Assembly: GCA_905201175.1 (NCBI GenBank)
Contig: CAJKNC010000076.1
Span: 1 to 7,672, forward strand
From: an uncultured Succinatimonas sp.
Lineage (GTDB): Bacteria; Pseudomonadota; Gammaproteobacteria; Enterobacterales; Succinivibrionaceae
Direction of reading: 5' to 3'
DNA: 7,672 nt
Of the stretch, positions 1 through 5,743 are shown piece after piece; position 1 is the stretch's first letter; each line of letters begins with the position of its first letter. The notes below the pieces were generated by a model. The model saw only the letters and a list, made by a program, of their open reading frames with translations, did no database searches and was not told the origin of the DNA. Both the position numbers and the translations under genes were made by a program.

Positions 1-33
1 CAATAATTTTATTTAAATCATTATTTTATAAAT

Positions 34-61
34 AAAAAAAATGCCCTCAATTTGAGGGCAT
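34..61 (-). terminator. Rho-independent terminator of rpmB-rpmG
   Basis: A 9-10 bp perfect inverted repeat (ATGCCCTCAA at 41-50 against TTGAGGGCAT at 52-61) folds into a tight hairpin. On the minus strand it is followed at once by seven T (34-40). It lies 33 nt beyond the rpmG stop, so it ends the ribosomal-protein transcript. No mutM or coaD follows within the window, although those genes follow rpmG in E. coli. Confidence 0.92.
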
Positions 62-94
62 CATTGATAAACTTTTGCAAAAGTTCATACAAGA

Positions 95-265
95 TTACTT
101 AATCTTGCCTTCTTTATAAAGAACATGCTTACGAACAACTGGATCATACTTCATCATCTCGAGCTTACCTGGGGTAGCACGACGATTCTTATCAGTAGTA
201 TAGAAGTGACCAGTTCCTGCAGTTGAATTTAAACGGATCTTTTCGCGACCGCCTTTCTTAGCCAT
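95..265 (-). CDS. rpmG: 50S ribosomal protein L33 (bL33)
   Basis: Codes for a 56-residue basic protein beginning MAKKGGREKIRLNS and ending KEGKIK. It follows the E. coli L33 pattern throughout: the REKI start, the AGTGHFYTT core at about 16-24, the KNRR stretch, DPVVRKHVLYKE at 41-52 and the KIK end. E. coli L33 is 55 residues. The protein is part of the large ribosomal subunit near the E site. It has no cysteine, so it is the zinc-free form rather than the CxxC zinc-ribbon form. The start is ATG at 265, supported by AGGAGT at 271-276, 5 nt upstream. That ribosome binding site lies in the 12-nt gap after the rpmB stop, so the two genes share a transcript, which ends at the terminator at 34-61. 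Identification is secure. Confidence 0.97.
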   Translation of the reverse strand: MAKKGGREKIRLNSTAGTGHFYTTDKNRRATPGKLEMMKYDPVVRKHVLYKEGKIK

Positions 266-277
266 AACTAACTCCTA

Positions 278-514
278 TTAGATCTTGACGCCGTTAGCAC
301 GAATATCAGCTAAAACTGCATCAATACCAACTTTATCAATAGTACGCATGCCTTTGGTGGTAACACGAAGTCTTACAAAGCGACCTTCGCTCTCAACCCA
401 AAAACGATGATATTTCAAATTAGGCAGAAAACGGCGCTTTGCCGCATTCTTTGCGTGGGAACGCAGATTACCTACAGTCGGGCGCTTACCCGTAACTTGG
501 CAAACTCTGGACAT
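278..514 (-). CDS. rpmB: 50S ribosomal protein L28 (bL28)
   Basis: Codes for 78 residues, the same length as E. coli L28, starting MSRVCQVTGKRP. It contains the family's GN-RSHAKNAAKRRFLPNL core at about 15-33 and the RLRVTTKGMRTIDK segment at about 48-61. It is a structural protein of the large ribosomal subunit. This is the typical gammaproteobacterial form, with a single Cys at position 5. The ATG at 514 has GGAG at 526-529, a rather long 11-nt spacing, preceded by a run of seven T in the mRNA sense. It is the first gene of an rpmB-rpmG operon; rpmG begins 12 nt after its stop. In E. coli radC lies directly upstream; here the upstream space is a 319-nt divergent control region. Confidence 0.97.
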   Translation of the reverse strand: MSRVCQVTGKRPTVGNLRSHAKNAAKRRFLPNLKYHRFWVESEGRFVRLRVTTKGMRTIDKVGIDAVLADIRANGVKI

Positions 515-542
515 GTTAGTTCACACTCCAAAAAAAGTTAAT

Positions 543-564
543 TGTAGTCGTCTAAGCGGCTACA
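543..564 (-). promoter_or_regulatory. rpmB leader hairpin before the ribosome binding site
   Basis: In the rpmB mRNA sense, TGTAG (560-564) pairs with CTACA (543-547). A further CG/CG pairing lies inside, past a C-A mismatch, around a CTTAGA loop. A T-rich stretch and the GGAG site at 526-529 follow. Ribosomal-protein leaders are often autoregulated by the encoded protein, and a hairpin placed here could serve that, but the stem is short and the function is inference. Confidence 0.35.
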
Positions 565-594
565 GGATAAAAGCTTAAGGTTAAAACATGCTGT

Positions 595-621
595 ATTTTA
601 CACAACAAAAACTGACCGCAA
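595..621 (-). promoter_or_regulatory. Possible proximal rpmB promoter
   Basis: On the minus strand TAAAAT (595-600) resembles a sigma-70 -10 element, with TTGCGG (616-621) as a weak -35 at a short 15-nt spacing. It would give a leader of about 75 nt. It is weaker than the distal candidate at 714-744. Confidence 0.25.
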
Positions 622-633
622 AATAAATATTTT

Positions 634-659
634 TTGCAGCCGATGCTGTGCAACACAGC
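634..659 (-). promoter_or_regulatory. Overlapping alternative hairpins in the rpmB leader
   Basis: In the minus-strand sense GCTGTG (654-659) pairs perfectly with CACAGC (645-650) around a TTG loop. The same CAGC (645-648) can instead pair with GCTG (637-640), and TTG (651-653) with CAA (634-636), with a two-base bulge. The two folds exclude each other. On the plus strand the first hairpin is followed by TTGATTTTTT, so it could also act as a weak plus-strand terminator. Function is not established. Confidence 0.35.
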
Positions 660-713
660 TTGATTTTTTCAGGTAAGGACCAGCCTTTCCTTTCTTTTAC
701 GTGGTAATCGCAA

Positions 714-744
714 ATTATAACGTAAAAAAGACCATTTCGATCAA
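714..744 (-). promoter_or_regulatory. Candidate distal rpmB-rpmG promoter
   Basis: On the minus strand a perfect -10 hexamer TATAAT (714-719) is preceded by TTGATC (739-744), a four-of-six -35 match at a long 19-nt spacing. Transcription would begin near 707 and give a leader of roughly 190 nt containing the hairpins at 634-659 and 543-564. The -10 is good and the -35 spacing is poor. Confidence 0.45.
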
Positions 745-760
745 TATTTATAAAAATTAA

Positions 761-792
761 TTCACTAATTTTTTTATATAGCTATATATAAT
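761..792 (+). promoter_or_regulatory. Candidate coaBC-dut promoter with AT palindrome
   Basis: A perfect TATAAT lies at 787-792, and an overlapping TATATA at 783-788. TTCACT (761-766) is a weak -35, 16 nt from the TATATA element or 20 nt from TATAAT. A 14-nt perfect palindrome, tatatagctatata (775-788), overlaps the -10 region and could be an operator, though AT-rich palindromes arise readily by chance. The coaBC ribosome binding site AAGGAG (822-827) sits 6 nt before the ATG. Confidence 0.45.
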
Positions 793-833
793 TAGCTTTA
801 TAGAAGAAAATTTGTGCAAAAAAGGAGCTAATA

Positions 834-2135
834 ATGAAAGCTAAACTTCAAGATCGTAAGATTCTCTTAGGTGTAAGTGGCGGTATTGCCGCCTATAAAG
901 CTTGTACATTATGTCGCTTATTAGTAAAGCAAGGAGCCTCTGTACATGTAATCATGACCCAGGCTGCTACTAAATTAGTAGGCAAGGCAACATTTGAAGC
1001 ACTTTCTGGACATCCTGTCGGCGTAGATATCTTTTCTGAGGCTAACCGTATTTCTCACATAAATCTAGCTCGTGATGCAGATTTAATGGTTATAGCCCCG
1101 GCAACAGCTAATACTATTGCAAAAATTACCTCAGGGCTAGCTGACAACCTTCTATCGGCAACTTTCTTAGCCGCAACCTGCCCTGTATTGGTTGCACCGG
1201 CTATGAATGTAAACATGTACCGTAATCAGGCTACCCAAGCTAATCTTAAAACCTTAAAAGAACGCGGAATATATGTAATAAATCCAGGAGTTGGAGATTT
1301 GGCTTGCGGTGTGAGTGCTGAAGGAAGACTTCCAGAACCTGAAGAAATCTGCAATGTTATTTGCTCTATTCTCAGCGACAGAATTACTTTCAAAGAAGAT
1401 CCTCTTCTGCCTAAGCCACAACCTCCTTTAGGATTAGCACAGACTAAATTACTCCCTGCCGCTGACGGTGCCGGACTAAAAATTTTAATTACGGCTGGCC
1501 CTACTATAGAAGATTTAGATCCAGTACGCTTTATATCAAATAGAAGCTCAGGGAAAATGGGATATGCTCTTGCAGAAGCCTGCAAAGCTACTGGGGCTGA
1601 AGTTACTCTTATAAGCGGACCTGTAAATATCCCGGTACCAGCAGGTATCAAATGCATAAAAGTACGTTCAGCTCAACAGATGCTTACTGCCGTGGATAGT
1701 GAAGTTGCAAAACAAAATATTTTCATTGGCGCAGCAGCTGTTGCCGACTACAGAAGTGAACATATTGCTGCTGACAAGATCAAAAAACAAAATGATGTCG
1801 ATAAATTATGTTTGCACCTTATAAAAAACCCCGATATCATCGCCTCTGTAGGAATGCGCGAAATTAATCGTCCATTTACCGTAGGCTTCGCTGCTGAAAC
1901 TTCTAATTTAGAGGAAAATGCTCAGGATAAGCTTTTACGCAAGCATTTGGATTTGATTATTCTGAATAATGTAGCCTCATCTAAAGTTGGCTTTGATAGT
2001 AATGATAATGAGGTTACTGTATTTGATAAAGATGGAAAGGTCGCCTTCTTTGCCAAAGAATCTAAAGCGGTTATTGCTCAGCGCTTAGTAGGCTTAATTA
2101 TAAAAATCTATAAAACATCTTTAGCTGAGGTATAA
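834..2135 (+). CDS. coaBC: Bifunctional phosphopantothenoylcysteine synthetase/decarboxylase CoaBC
   Basis: This 433-residue enzyme performs two successive steps of coenzyme A synthesis. It joins 4'-phosphopantothenate to cysteine using CTP, then decarboxylates the product with FMN. The N-terminal CoaC flavoprotein domain (about 1-185) shows GGIAAYK at 16-22, catalytic His75 in SHINL, PAMN at 122-125 and Cys158 in the ACG substrate clamp, at the same positions as in E. coli. The C-terminal CoaB domain (about 214-430) shows ITAGPT at 219-224, SNRSSGKMG at 235-243, AAAVADYR at 300-307, KIKKQ at 315-319 and VGFAAET at 350-356. The linker at about 182-213 is proline-rich and makes the protein longer than the E. 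coli one (406). The ATG at 834 has AAGGAG 6 nt upstream. It is the first gene of a coaBC-dut operon; dut begins one base after its stop. Both active sites look intact. Confidence 0.97.
   Translation: MKAKLQDRKILLGVSGGIAAYKACTLCRLLVKQGASVHVIMTQAATKLVGKATFEALSGHPVGVDIFSEANRISHINLARDADLMVIAPATANTIAKITSGLADNLLSATFLAATCPVLVAPAMNVNMYRNQATQANLKTLKERGIYVINPGVGDLACGVSAEGRLPEPEEICNVICSILSDRITFKEDPLLPKPQPPLGLAQTKLLPAADGAGLKILITAGPTIEDLDPVRFISNRSSGKMGYALAEACKATGAEVTLISGPVNIPVPAGIKCIKVRSAQQMLTAVDSEVAKQNIFIGAAAVADYRSEHIAADKIKKQNDVDKLCLHLIKNPDIIASVGMREINRPFTVGFAAETSNLEENAQDKLLRKHLDLIILNNVASSKVGFDSNDNEVTVFDKDGKVAFFAKESKAVIAQRLVGLIIKIYKTSLAEV
2126..2130 (+). promoter_or_regulatory. dut ribosome binding site inside the coaBC end
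   Basis: TGAGG lies within the last codons of coaBC, 6 nt before the dut ATG at 2137. With only one base between stop and start, dut is probably translated by re-initiation or coupling after coaBC. Confidence 0.7.
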
Positions 2136-2136
2136 G

Positions 2137-2589
2137 ATGTTAAATGTGCAGCTTAAAATTCTTGATTCTCGCTTAGGCACCACTTTTCCACTTCCAGATT
2201 ATGAAACTGTACAAGCTGCTGGTATGGATTTGCGGGCAATGGAAAAAAATGACTTTATTCTAAACCCAGGAGAAGTCCGCATGGTACAGGCTGGCTTTGC
2301 TATGCATATTGGTGACAGCAATGTCTGTGCTGTTATTGTACCTAGGTCAGGATTGGGATTTAAACACGGCATTGTTCTTAGCAATTTAACCGGTATCATT
2401 GATGCTGACTATCAGGGGCCGATTATGATGCCCTTATGGAATCATAGCGATAAACCTTTTGAAATCCACGTTGGTGATAGAGTTGCACAGATGCTGTTTA
2501 TGCCCATAATTAGAGCTAATTTTGAACTGGTAAATGATTTTAACCCCACCGAGCGCGGTACTAAGGGATTTGGCTCTACAGGAATTTAA
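2137..2589 (+). CDS. dut: dUTP diphosphatase (dUTPase)
   Basis: This 150-residue enzyme (E. coli Dut: 152) hydrolyses dUTP to dUMP and diphosphate. That keeps uracil out of DNA and supplies dUMP for dTMP synthesis. The five motifs of the homotrimeric dUTPase family are present in order: AGMDLRA at 28-34, PRSGLG at 69-74, GIIDADYQG at 86-94 with the catalytic Asp region, GDRVAQMLF at 113-121, and the C-terminal flexible arm RGTKGFGSTG at 140-149 with the Phe that stacks on uracil. Nothing is missing or truncated. The ATG at 2137 follows the coaBC stop by one base, so the genes are co-transcribed, as in E. coli dfp-dut. In E. coli slmA follows; here a terminator follows at once and slmA is absent. 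Confidence 0.97.
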   Translation: MLNVQLKILDSRLGTTFPLPDYETVQAAGMDLRAMEKNDFILNPGEVRMVQAGFAMHIGDSNVCAVIVPRSGLGFKHGIVLSNLTGIIDADYQGPIMMPLWNHSDKPFEIHVGDRVAQMLFMPIIRANFELVNDFNPTERGTKGFGSTGI

Positions 2590-2601
2590 TAAAAAATCTT
2601 T

Positions 2602-2632
2602 ATGACGGCTATTTTTAACAGCCGTCATTTTT
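2602..2632 (+). terminator. Rho-independent terminator of coaBC-dut
   Basis: ATGACGGCT (2602-2610) pairs perfectly with AGCCGTCAT (2620-2628) around a 9-nt loop and runs into five T (2628-2632). It lies 12 nt after the dut stop. Confidence 0.9.
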
Positions 2633-2705
2633 AAATAATCTTTTATATAGCCCCAAACTAATATTTATAAAAATAATATCCTAATTTCCTGCCATGCAGT
2701 ACCAA

Positions 2706-2763
2706 TCTTAAGCAGCCTTTAAATAATAATTTACACATATAACTTCTAATTCGATGCTTAAGA
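2706..2763. repeat. 9-bp inverted repeat in the dut-argH spacer
   Basis: TCTTAAGCA (2706-2714) and TGCTTAAGA (2755-2763) are perfect inverted copies 40 nt apart. They sit between two convergent terminators in AT-rich sequence with no recognisable gene. Each arm contains the self-complementary core CTTAAG, so a chance origin is quite possible. Confidence 0.3.
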
Positions 2764-2805
2764 ATAGTCAATTATTGAATATCTGGATAATTTAGATTTT
2801 CACTA

Positions 2806-2845
2806 AAAATAAAGGCTGATCATTTCATCATTGATCAGCCTTTTT
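2806..2845. terminator. Bidirectional terminator downstream of argH
   Basis: AAAGGCTGATCA (2811-2822) pairs perfectly over 12 bp with TGATCAGCCTTT (2832-2843) around a 9-nt loop. In the minus sense, T-rich sequence follows the stem, ending the argH transcript 17 nt past its stop. On the plus strand a run of five T (2841-2845) follows, so it can also back up the coaBC-dut terminator. Confidence 0.92.
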
Positions 2846-2860
2846 ATACTTATTTAATAA

Positions 2861-4240
2861 TTATCTTGCAGCTAAGCGCTCATTCCACAATGTTAATTCA
2901 GATGCTGTTTGTGCCGGAGCCGTACCGCCTTTAATATTGCGTCTGGCAATAATATTTTCAAGCTGTAAGCAAGGATATACGTCATCAGAAATTACATCAT
3001 TAAATTGTTTAAACTCTTCTACTGACATATCCTCTAAAGGCTTTTGCACAGAAATTGCATACAGAACTACTCTTCCTACAATAGAATGAGCCTCTCTAAA
3101 AGGAATACCTTTTGAAACCAAATAATCAGCAAGCTCAGTGGCATTAGAATATCCGCCCTTAGCCGCATTCTCTGCAACCTTAACATTGAGCTTAATGCCC
3201 TCAAATACTAAAGAAGCCATATATAAACTGTCTTCCCATGTATCCATAGCATCAAATAAACGTTCCTTATCTTCCTGTAAATCCTTATCATAGGCCAAAG
3301 GCAAAGCCTTACAGGTAACTAACATACCTGTTAGTGCCGCGACGACACGGCCGCATTTACCGCGGATAAGCTCTAAAGCATCAGGATTCTTTTTTTGAGG
3401 CATTAATGAAGAACCAGAAGTAACTTTATCAGAAAGTTCTACAAAATGAGCCTCTCCGCTATTGTAAATAATTAAATCTTCAGCCAGTCGAGATAAGTGA
3501 ACCATAGAAATAGAGGCATCAGATAATAGCTCCATAACATAATCACGATCTGATACAGCATCTAAACTATTTGCTGTGGCTTCTCTAAAGCCTAAAGCTA
3601 CAGCCAGCTTGTCACGATCAATGTTATATGCCGTACCAGCTAAAGCCGCAGATCCTAAAGGACAAGTACGCAATAAATCCAAAGTGTTGCCTAAACGCTG
3701 ATAATCACGTTCAAACATATTTACGTAAGCTAAGATCCAATGGCTAAATGTTACAGGCTGAGCTCTCTGTAAATGGGTATAACCAGGAAATAAAGCTCCT
3801 TGATTTTCAGAGGCAACTTTAACTAATTCTTTCTGTAAATGAACTAAAGCTTCACGAACTCGCTGACAAGCTTTTAAGCACCAAAGCTTAAGATCTAAAG
3901 CAACCTGATCATTACGGCTGCGTCCTGTGTGCAGCTTCTTGCCTAATGAGCCAACCTTTTCTATTAAGCGGCGCTCAACATAAGAATGTATATCCTCATC
4001 CCCAGCCGTAGCAATAGCGTGAAGATCTGGACTTACCTCATCGTGTAATTCCTGCAGAGCTTTCTTTAAACTTTCGCACTCGCTTGCAGTTAAAACACCA
4101 GCTTCACAAATAGCATCTGCCCAACAAATAGAACCCTCTATATCTTCTAAGGCTAAGCGATAATCAAATTTTAAAGAATCATTATAATCCTTAAAACGCT
4201 GATCTGGTCCTTCAGTAAATCTTCCGCCCCATAAAGCCAT
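2861..4240 (-). CDS. argH: Argininosuccinate lyase
   Basis: This enzyme splits argininosuccinate into arginine and fumarate, the last step of arginine synthesis, as a cytoplasmic homotetramer of the fumarase/aspartase superfamily. The protein is 459 residues (E. coli: 457). It begins MALWGGRF, as E. coli ArgH does. Superfamily elements are intact: HTGRSRND at 104-111, THLQRAQP at 155-162 with the conserved His, and the signature loop GSSLMPQKKNPD at 276-287 carrying the catalytic Ser. I chose the ATG at 4240 over the in-frame GTG at 4246, because the GTG overlaps the GAGG ribosome binding site (4246-4249) and would add two residues absent from E. coli ArgH. It lies downstream of argG in the same direction, but a terminator (4430-4464) separates them and it has its own promoter and leader hairpin. 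Confidence 0.96.
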   Translation of the reverse strand: MALWGGRFTEGPDQRFKDYNDSLKFDYRLALEDIEGSICWADAICEAGVLTASECESLKKALQELHDEVSPDLHAIATAGDEDIHSYVERRLIEKVGSLGKKLHTGRSRNDQVALDLKLWCLKACQRVREALVHLQKELVKVASENQGALFPGYTHLQRAQPVTFSHWILAYVNMFERDYQRLGNTLDLLRTCPLGSAALAGTAYNIDRDKLAVALGFREATANSLDAVSDRDYVMELLSDASISMVHLSRLAEDLIIYNSGEAHFVELSDKVTSGSSLMPQKKNPDALELIRGKCGRVVAALTGMLVTCKALPLAYDKDLQEDKERLFDAMDTWEDSLYMASLVFEGIKLNVKVAENAAKGGYSNATELADYLVSKGIPFREAHSIVGRVVLYAISVQKPLEDMSVEEFKQFNDVISDDVYPCLQLENIIARRNIKGGTAPAQTASELTLWNERLAAR

Positions 4241-4245
4241 AAACA

Positions 4246-4249
4246 CCTC
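4246..4249 (-). promoter_or_regulatory. argH ribosome binding site (decides the start)
   Basis: GAGG on the minus strand lies 5 nt before the ATG at 4240. The upstream GTG (4244-4246) falls inside or against this site, which argues for ATG as the true start. Confidence 0.75.
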
Positions 4250-4260
4250 ACGAATTTAGA

Positions 4261-4297
4261 AAATTTATGGCCTCTAATCCAGAGATTCCATAAATTT
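4261..4297 (-). promoter_or_regulatory. argH leader hairpin
   Basis: A perfect 10-bp inverted repeat, AAATTTATGG (4261-4270) and CCATAAATTT (4288-4297), encloses a second stem, CTCT (4272-4275) with AGAG (4281-4284), around a 5-nt loop. It lies within the leader expected from the promoter at 4334-4361, and ends 11 nt before the ribosome binding site. It is not followed by a T run, so it is not a standard terminator. It could affect mRNA stability or translation, or be a protein-binding site. Confidence 0.5.
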
Positions 4298-4333
4298 GCT
4301 TTAAATATAAATTTATATAAGCCTTTTACTCTT

Positions 4334-4361
4334 ATTATACACAGAAAGCTATTGCTCTTAA
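4334..4361 (-). promoter_or_regulatory. Candidate argH promoter
   Basis: On the minus strand TTAAGA (4356-4361), a four-of-six -35 match, is spaced 16 nt from a perfect TATAAT (4334-4339). Transcription would begin near 4327, giving a leader of about 87 nt. One half of an ArgR-like site (TGAGT followed by AT-rich sequence) lies just upstream of the -35, but the other half is poor, so ArgR control is not shown. Confidence 0.6.
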
Positions 4362-4429
4362 TTTACTCAAAAGCATTGCATAATAGAGTTAGGCAAATGC
4401 AATCTATTTATTAATAATAAATTATGATC

Positions 4430-4464
4430 AAAAAAACGGCTCTAAGCTTTGAACCTAGAACCGT
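4430..4464 (-). terminator. Rho-independent terminator after argG
   Basis: In the minus sense ACGGTTCTA (4456-4464) pairs with TAGAGCCGT (4436-4444) over 9 bp including one G-U wobble, with an 11-nt loop. Seven T follow (4430-4436 on this strand). The wobble becomes a C-A mismatch on the plus strand, so the terminator is oriented for argG. It separates argFG from argH. Confidence 0.85.
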
Positions 4465-4484
4465 TCTATTTTATTTAATCAATA

Positions 4485-5717
4485 TTAGTGCTTTTGCTTC
4501 TTATCATTAATAGCTCTGATACGGCTAGGTAAAGAGTATAAACGAATAAAGCCCTCAGCATCAGCCTGAGAATAAACATCATCTGCGCCGAAGGTTACAA
4601 AGTCAAAATTGAACAGAGAATTTGGAGAATCCTTCTGAATAATATCGATATTGCCTTTGTAAAGCTTAACTACAACTTTACCATTTAAATCCTTAGCTAA
4701 ATTATCTGCAGCAGCTAAGAGAACTTCACGCAAACGAGTAAACCAACGGCCATCATAAACTAATTGAGCAAATTCAATAGCTAAGTGCTCACGGAATACA
4801 CGAACAGCCTTGTCTTCTACTAACTGCTCAATCGCACGTAAAGCCTTCCAAATTATGGTACCGCCCGGGGTTTCATAGCAACCGCGTGATTTCATACCTA
4901 CTAAACGATTTTCTGTAATATCAATACGGCCAACACCATGGCGTGCACCGATAGTGTTTAAAGTATCGATAATCTTGAAAGGAGTCATTGCCTCCCCATT
5001 GATAGCAGTAACAATACCTTTTTCAATAGTTAGCTCAAAGGTTTCAGGAGTATTCGGAGCCTTCTCCGGATCTGTAGTCCATACCCAGACATTCTCAGAA
5101 GGAGCATTCCAAGTATTCTCCAGTTCGCCGCCTTCAGTAGAAATATGTAAACAGTTAGCGTCACGGCTGTAGATCTTCTTTAAGGTAGCCTTACAAGGAA
5201 TATGACGAGCCTCCAGGTAAGCTAATAACTCTTCACGAGACTGCATGTCCCAGATACGCCAAGGAGCAATAACGTCTAATTGCGGAGCTAATGCAGCAAC
5301 AGCACTTTCAAAACGAACCTGATCATTGCCCTTACCAGTAGCTCCATGAGCAATGGCATCAGCACCTTCAGCTAAAGCACACTCAACCATAGCTTTAGCA
5401 ATTACAGGTCTTGCAATAGCAGTACCTAAAAGGTATTCACCCTCATAGATAGCACCAGTCTTCATGGTCTCAAATACATAATCACGGACAAATTCTTCTC
5501 TTAAATCCTTAACAATGCACTTGCTAGCACCTGACTGAATTGCCTTCTGCTCAATGCCGTCTAAATCATCTCGCTCCTGACCGACATCAGCCACAAAGCA
5601 AATAACCTCGCAATCACCATAATTCTCTTTTAACCACGGTACAATGGTAGAGGTGTCCAAACCACCTGAATATGCTAAGACTACTTTCTTATAGTGCTTG
5701 TTCTCGTGTTTTAACAT
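4485..5717 (-). CDS. argG: Argininosuccinate synthase
   Basis: This enzyme condenses citrulline and aspartate, using ATP, to argininosuccinate, the second-last step of arginine synthesis. It is 410 residues long, the common length for the family. It resembles the roughly 404-residue Vibrio type rather than the divergent 447-residue E. coli ArgG. The N-terminal ATP-pyrophosphatase loop AYSGGLDTS is at 15-23, and the second family signature GATGKGNDQVRF is at 125-136. IYSRDAN (182-188), STEGGELENTWNAP (193-206), HGVGRIDITENR (260-271) and SRGCYETPGG (277-286) are also typical. The ATG at 5717 has GAGGAA at 5727-5732 upstream and precedes the conserved core by about 10 residues. It begins 26 nt after the argF stop, which implies an argF-argG transcript. 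A terminator follows. Confidence 0.97.
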   Translation of the reverse strand: MLKHENKHYKKVVLAYSGGLDTSTIVPWLKENYGDCEVICFVADVGQERDDLDGIEQKAIQSGASKCIVKDLREEFVRDYVFETMKTGAIYEGEYLLGTAIARPVIAKAMVECALAEGADAIAHGATGKGNDQVRFESAVAALAPQLDVIAPWRIWDMQSREELLAYLEARHIPCKATLKKIYSRDANCLHISTEGGELENTWNAPSENVWVWTTDPEKAPNTPETFELTIEKGIVTAINGEAMTPFKIIDTLNTIGARHGVGRIDITENRLVGMKSRGCYETPGGTIIWKALRAIEQLVEDKAVRVFREHLAIEFAQLVYDGRWFTRLREVLLAAADNLAKDLNGKVVVKLYKGNIDIIQKDSPNSLFNFDFVTFGADDVYSQADAEGFIRLYSLPSRIRAINDKKQKH

Positions 5718-5743
5718 GTTTTTATATTCCTCAAGGATAAAAC

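Larger units (their letters stand above)
515..833. other. Divergent control region between rpmB and coaBC
   Basis: This 319-nt gene-free stretch separates the divergent rpmB (minus) and coaBC (plus) start codons. It holds two possible rpmB promoters, at least two rpmB leader hairpins, and an AT-only block at 770-800 with the coaBC -10 region. I see no protein gene. A 12-codon plus-strand reading frame at 588-626 has an AAGG element 7 nt before its ATG, but nothing else supports it. E. coli has radC in the matching place, and no radC remnant is recognisable here. Confidence 0.6.

Noticed and set aside
588..626. A 12-codon plus-strand reading frame with an AAGG element 7 nt before its ATG
   Set aside because: It is very short, lies antisense to the rpmB leader, and has no promoter or resemblance that supports expression. 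Such a frame is expected by chance.
748..765. An ArgR-box-like sequence (TAAAA-ATTA-ATTCA) upstream of coaBC
   Set aside because: Only the right half matches and the downstream genes are not arginine genes. AT-rich DNA yields such half matches often.
1226..1657. A 143-codon open frame on the minus strand inside coaBC
   Set aside because: It is antisense to a clearly conserved enzyme, has no family features and no ribosome binding site. It is a shadow frame, as are those antisense to dut, argG and argF.
2633..2805. Possible remnant of slmA or another gene between dut and argH
   Set aside because: No conserved stretch could be recognised in any frame by eye. It is AT-rich spacer between two terminators.
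4271..4288. A 5-codon frame (ATG to TAG) within the argH leader hairpin that could be an attenuator peptide
   Set aside because: It has no ribosome binding site and no arginine codons, so arginine-dependent attenuation is not supported.
4407..4421. A 7-bp inverted repeat, TTTATTA-A-TAATAAA, near the argG terminator
   Set aside because: It is composed only of A and T in an AT-rich spacer, so it carries little information.
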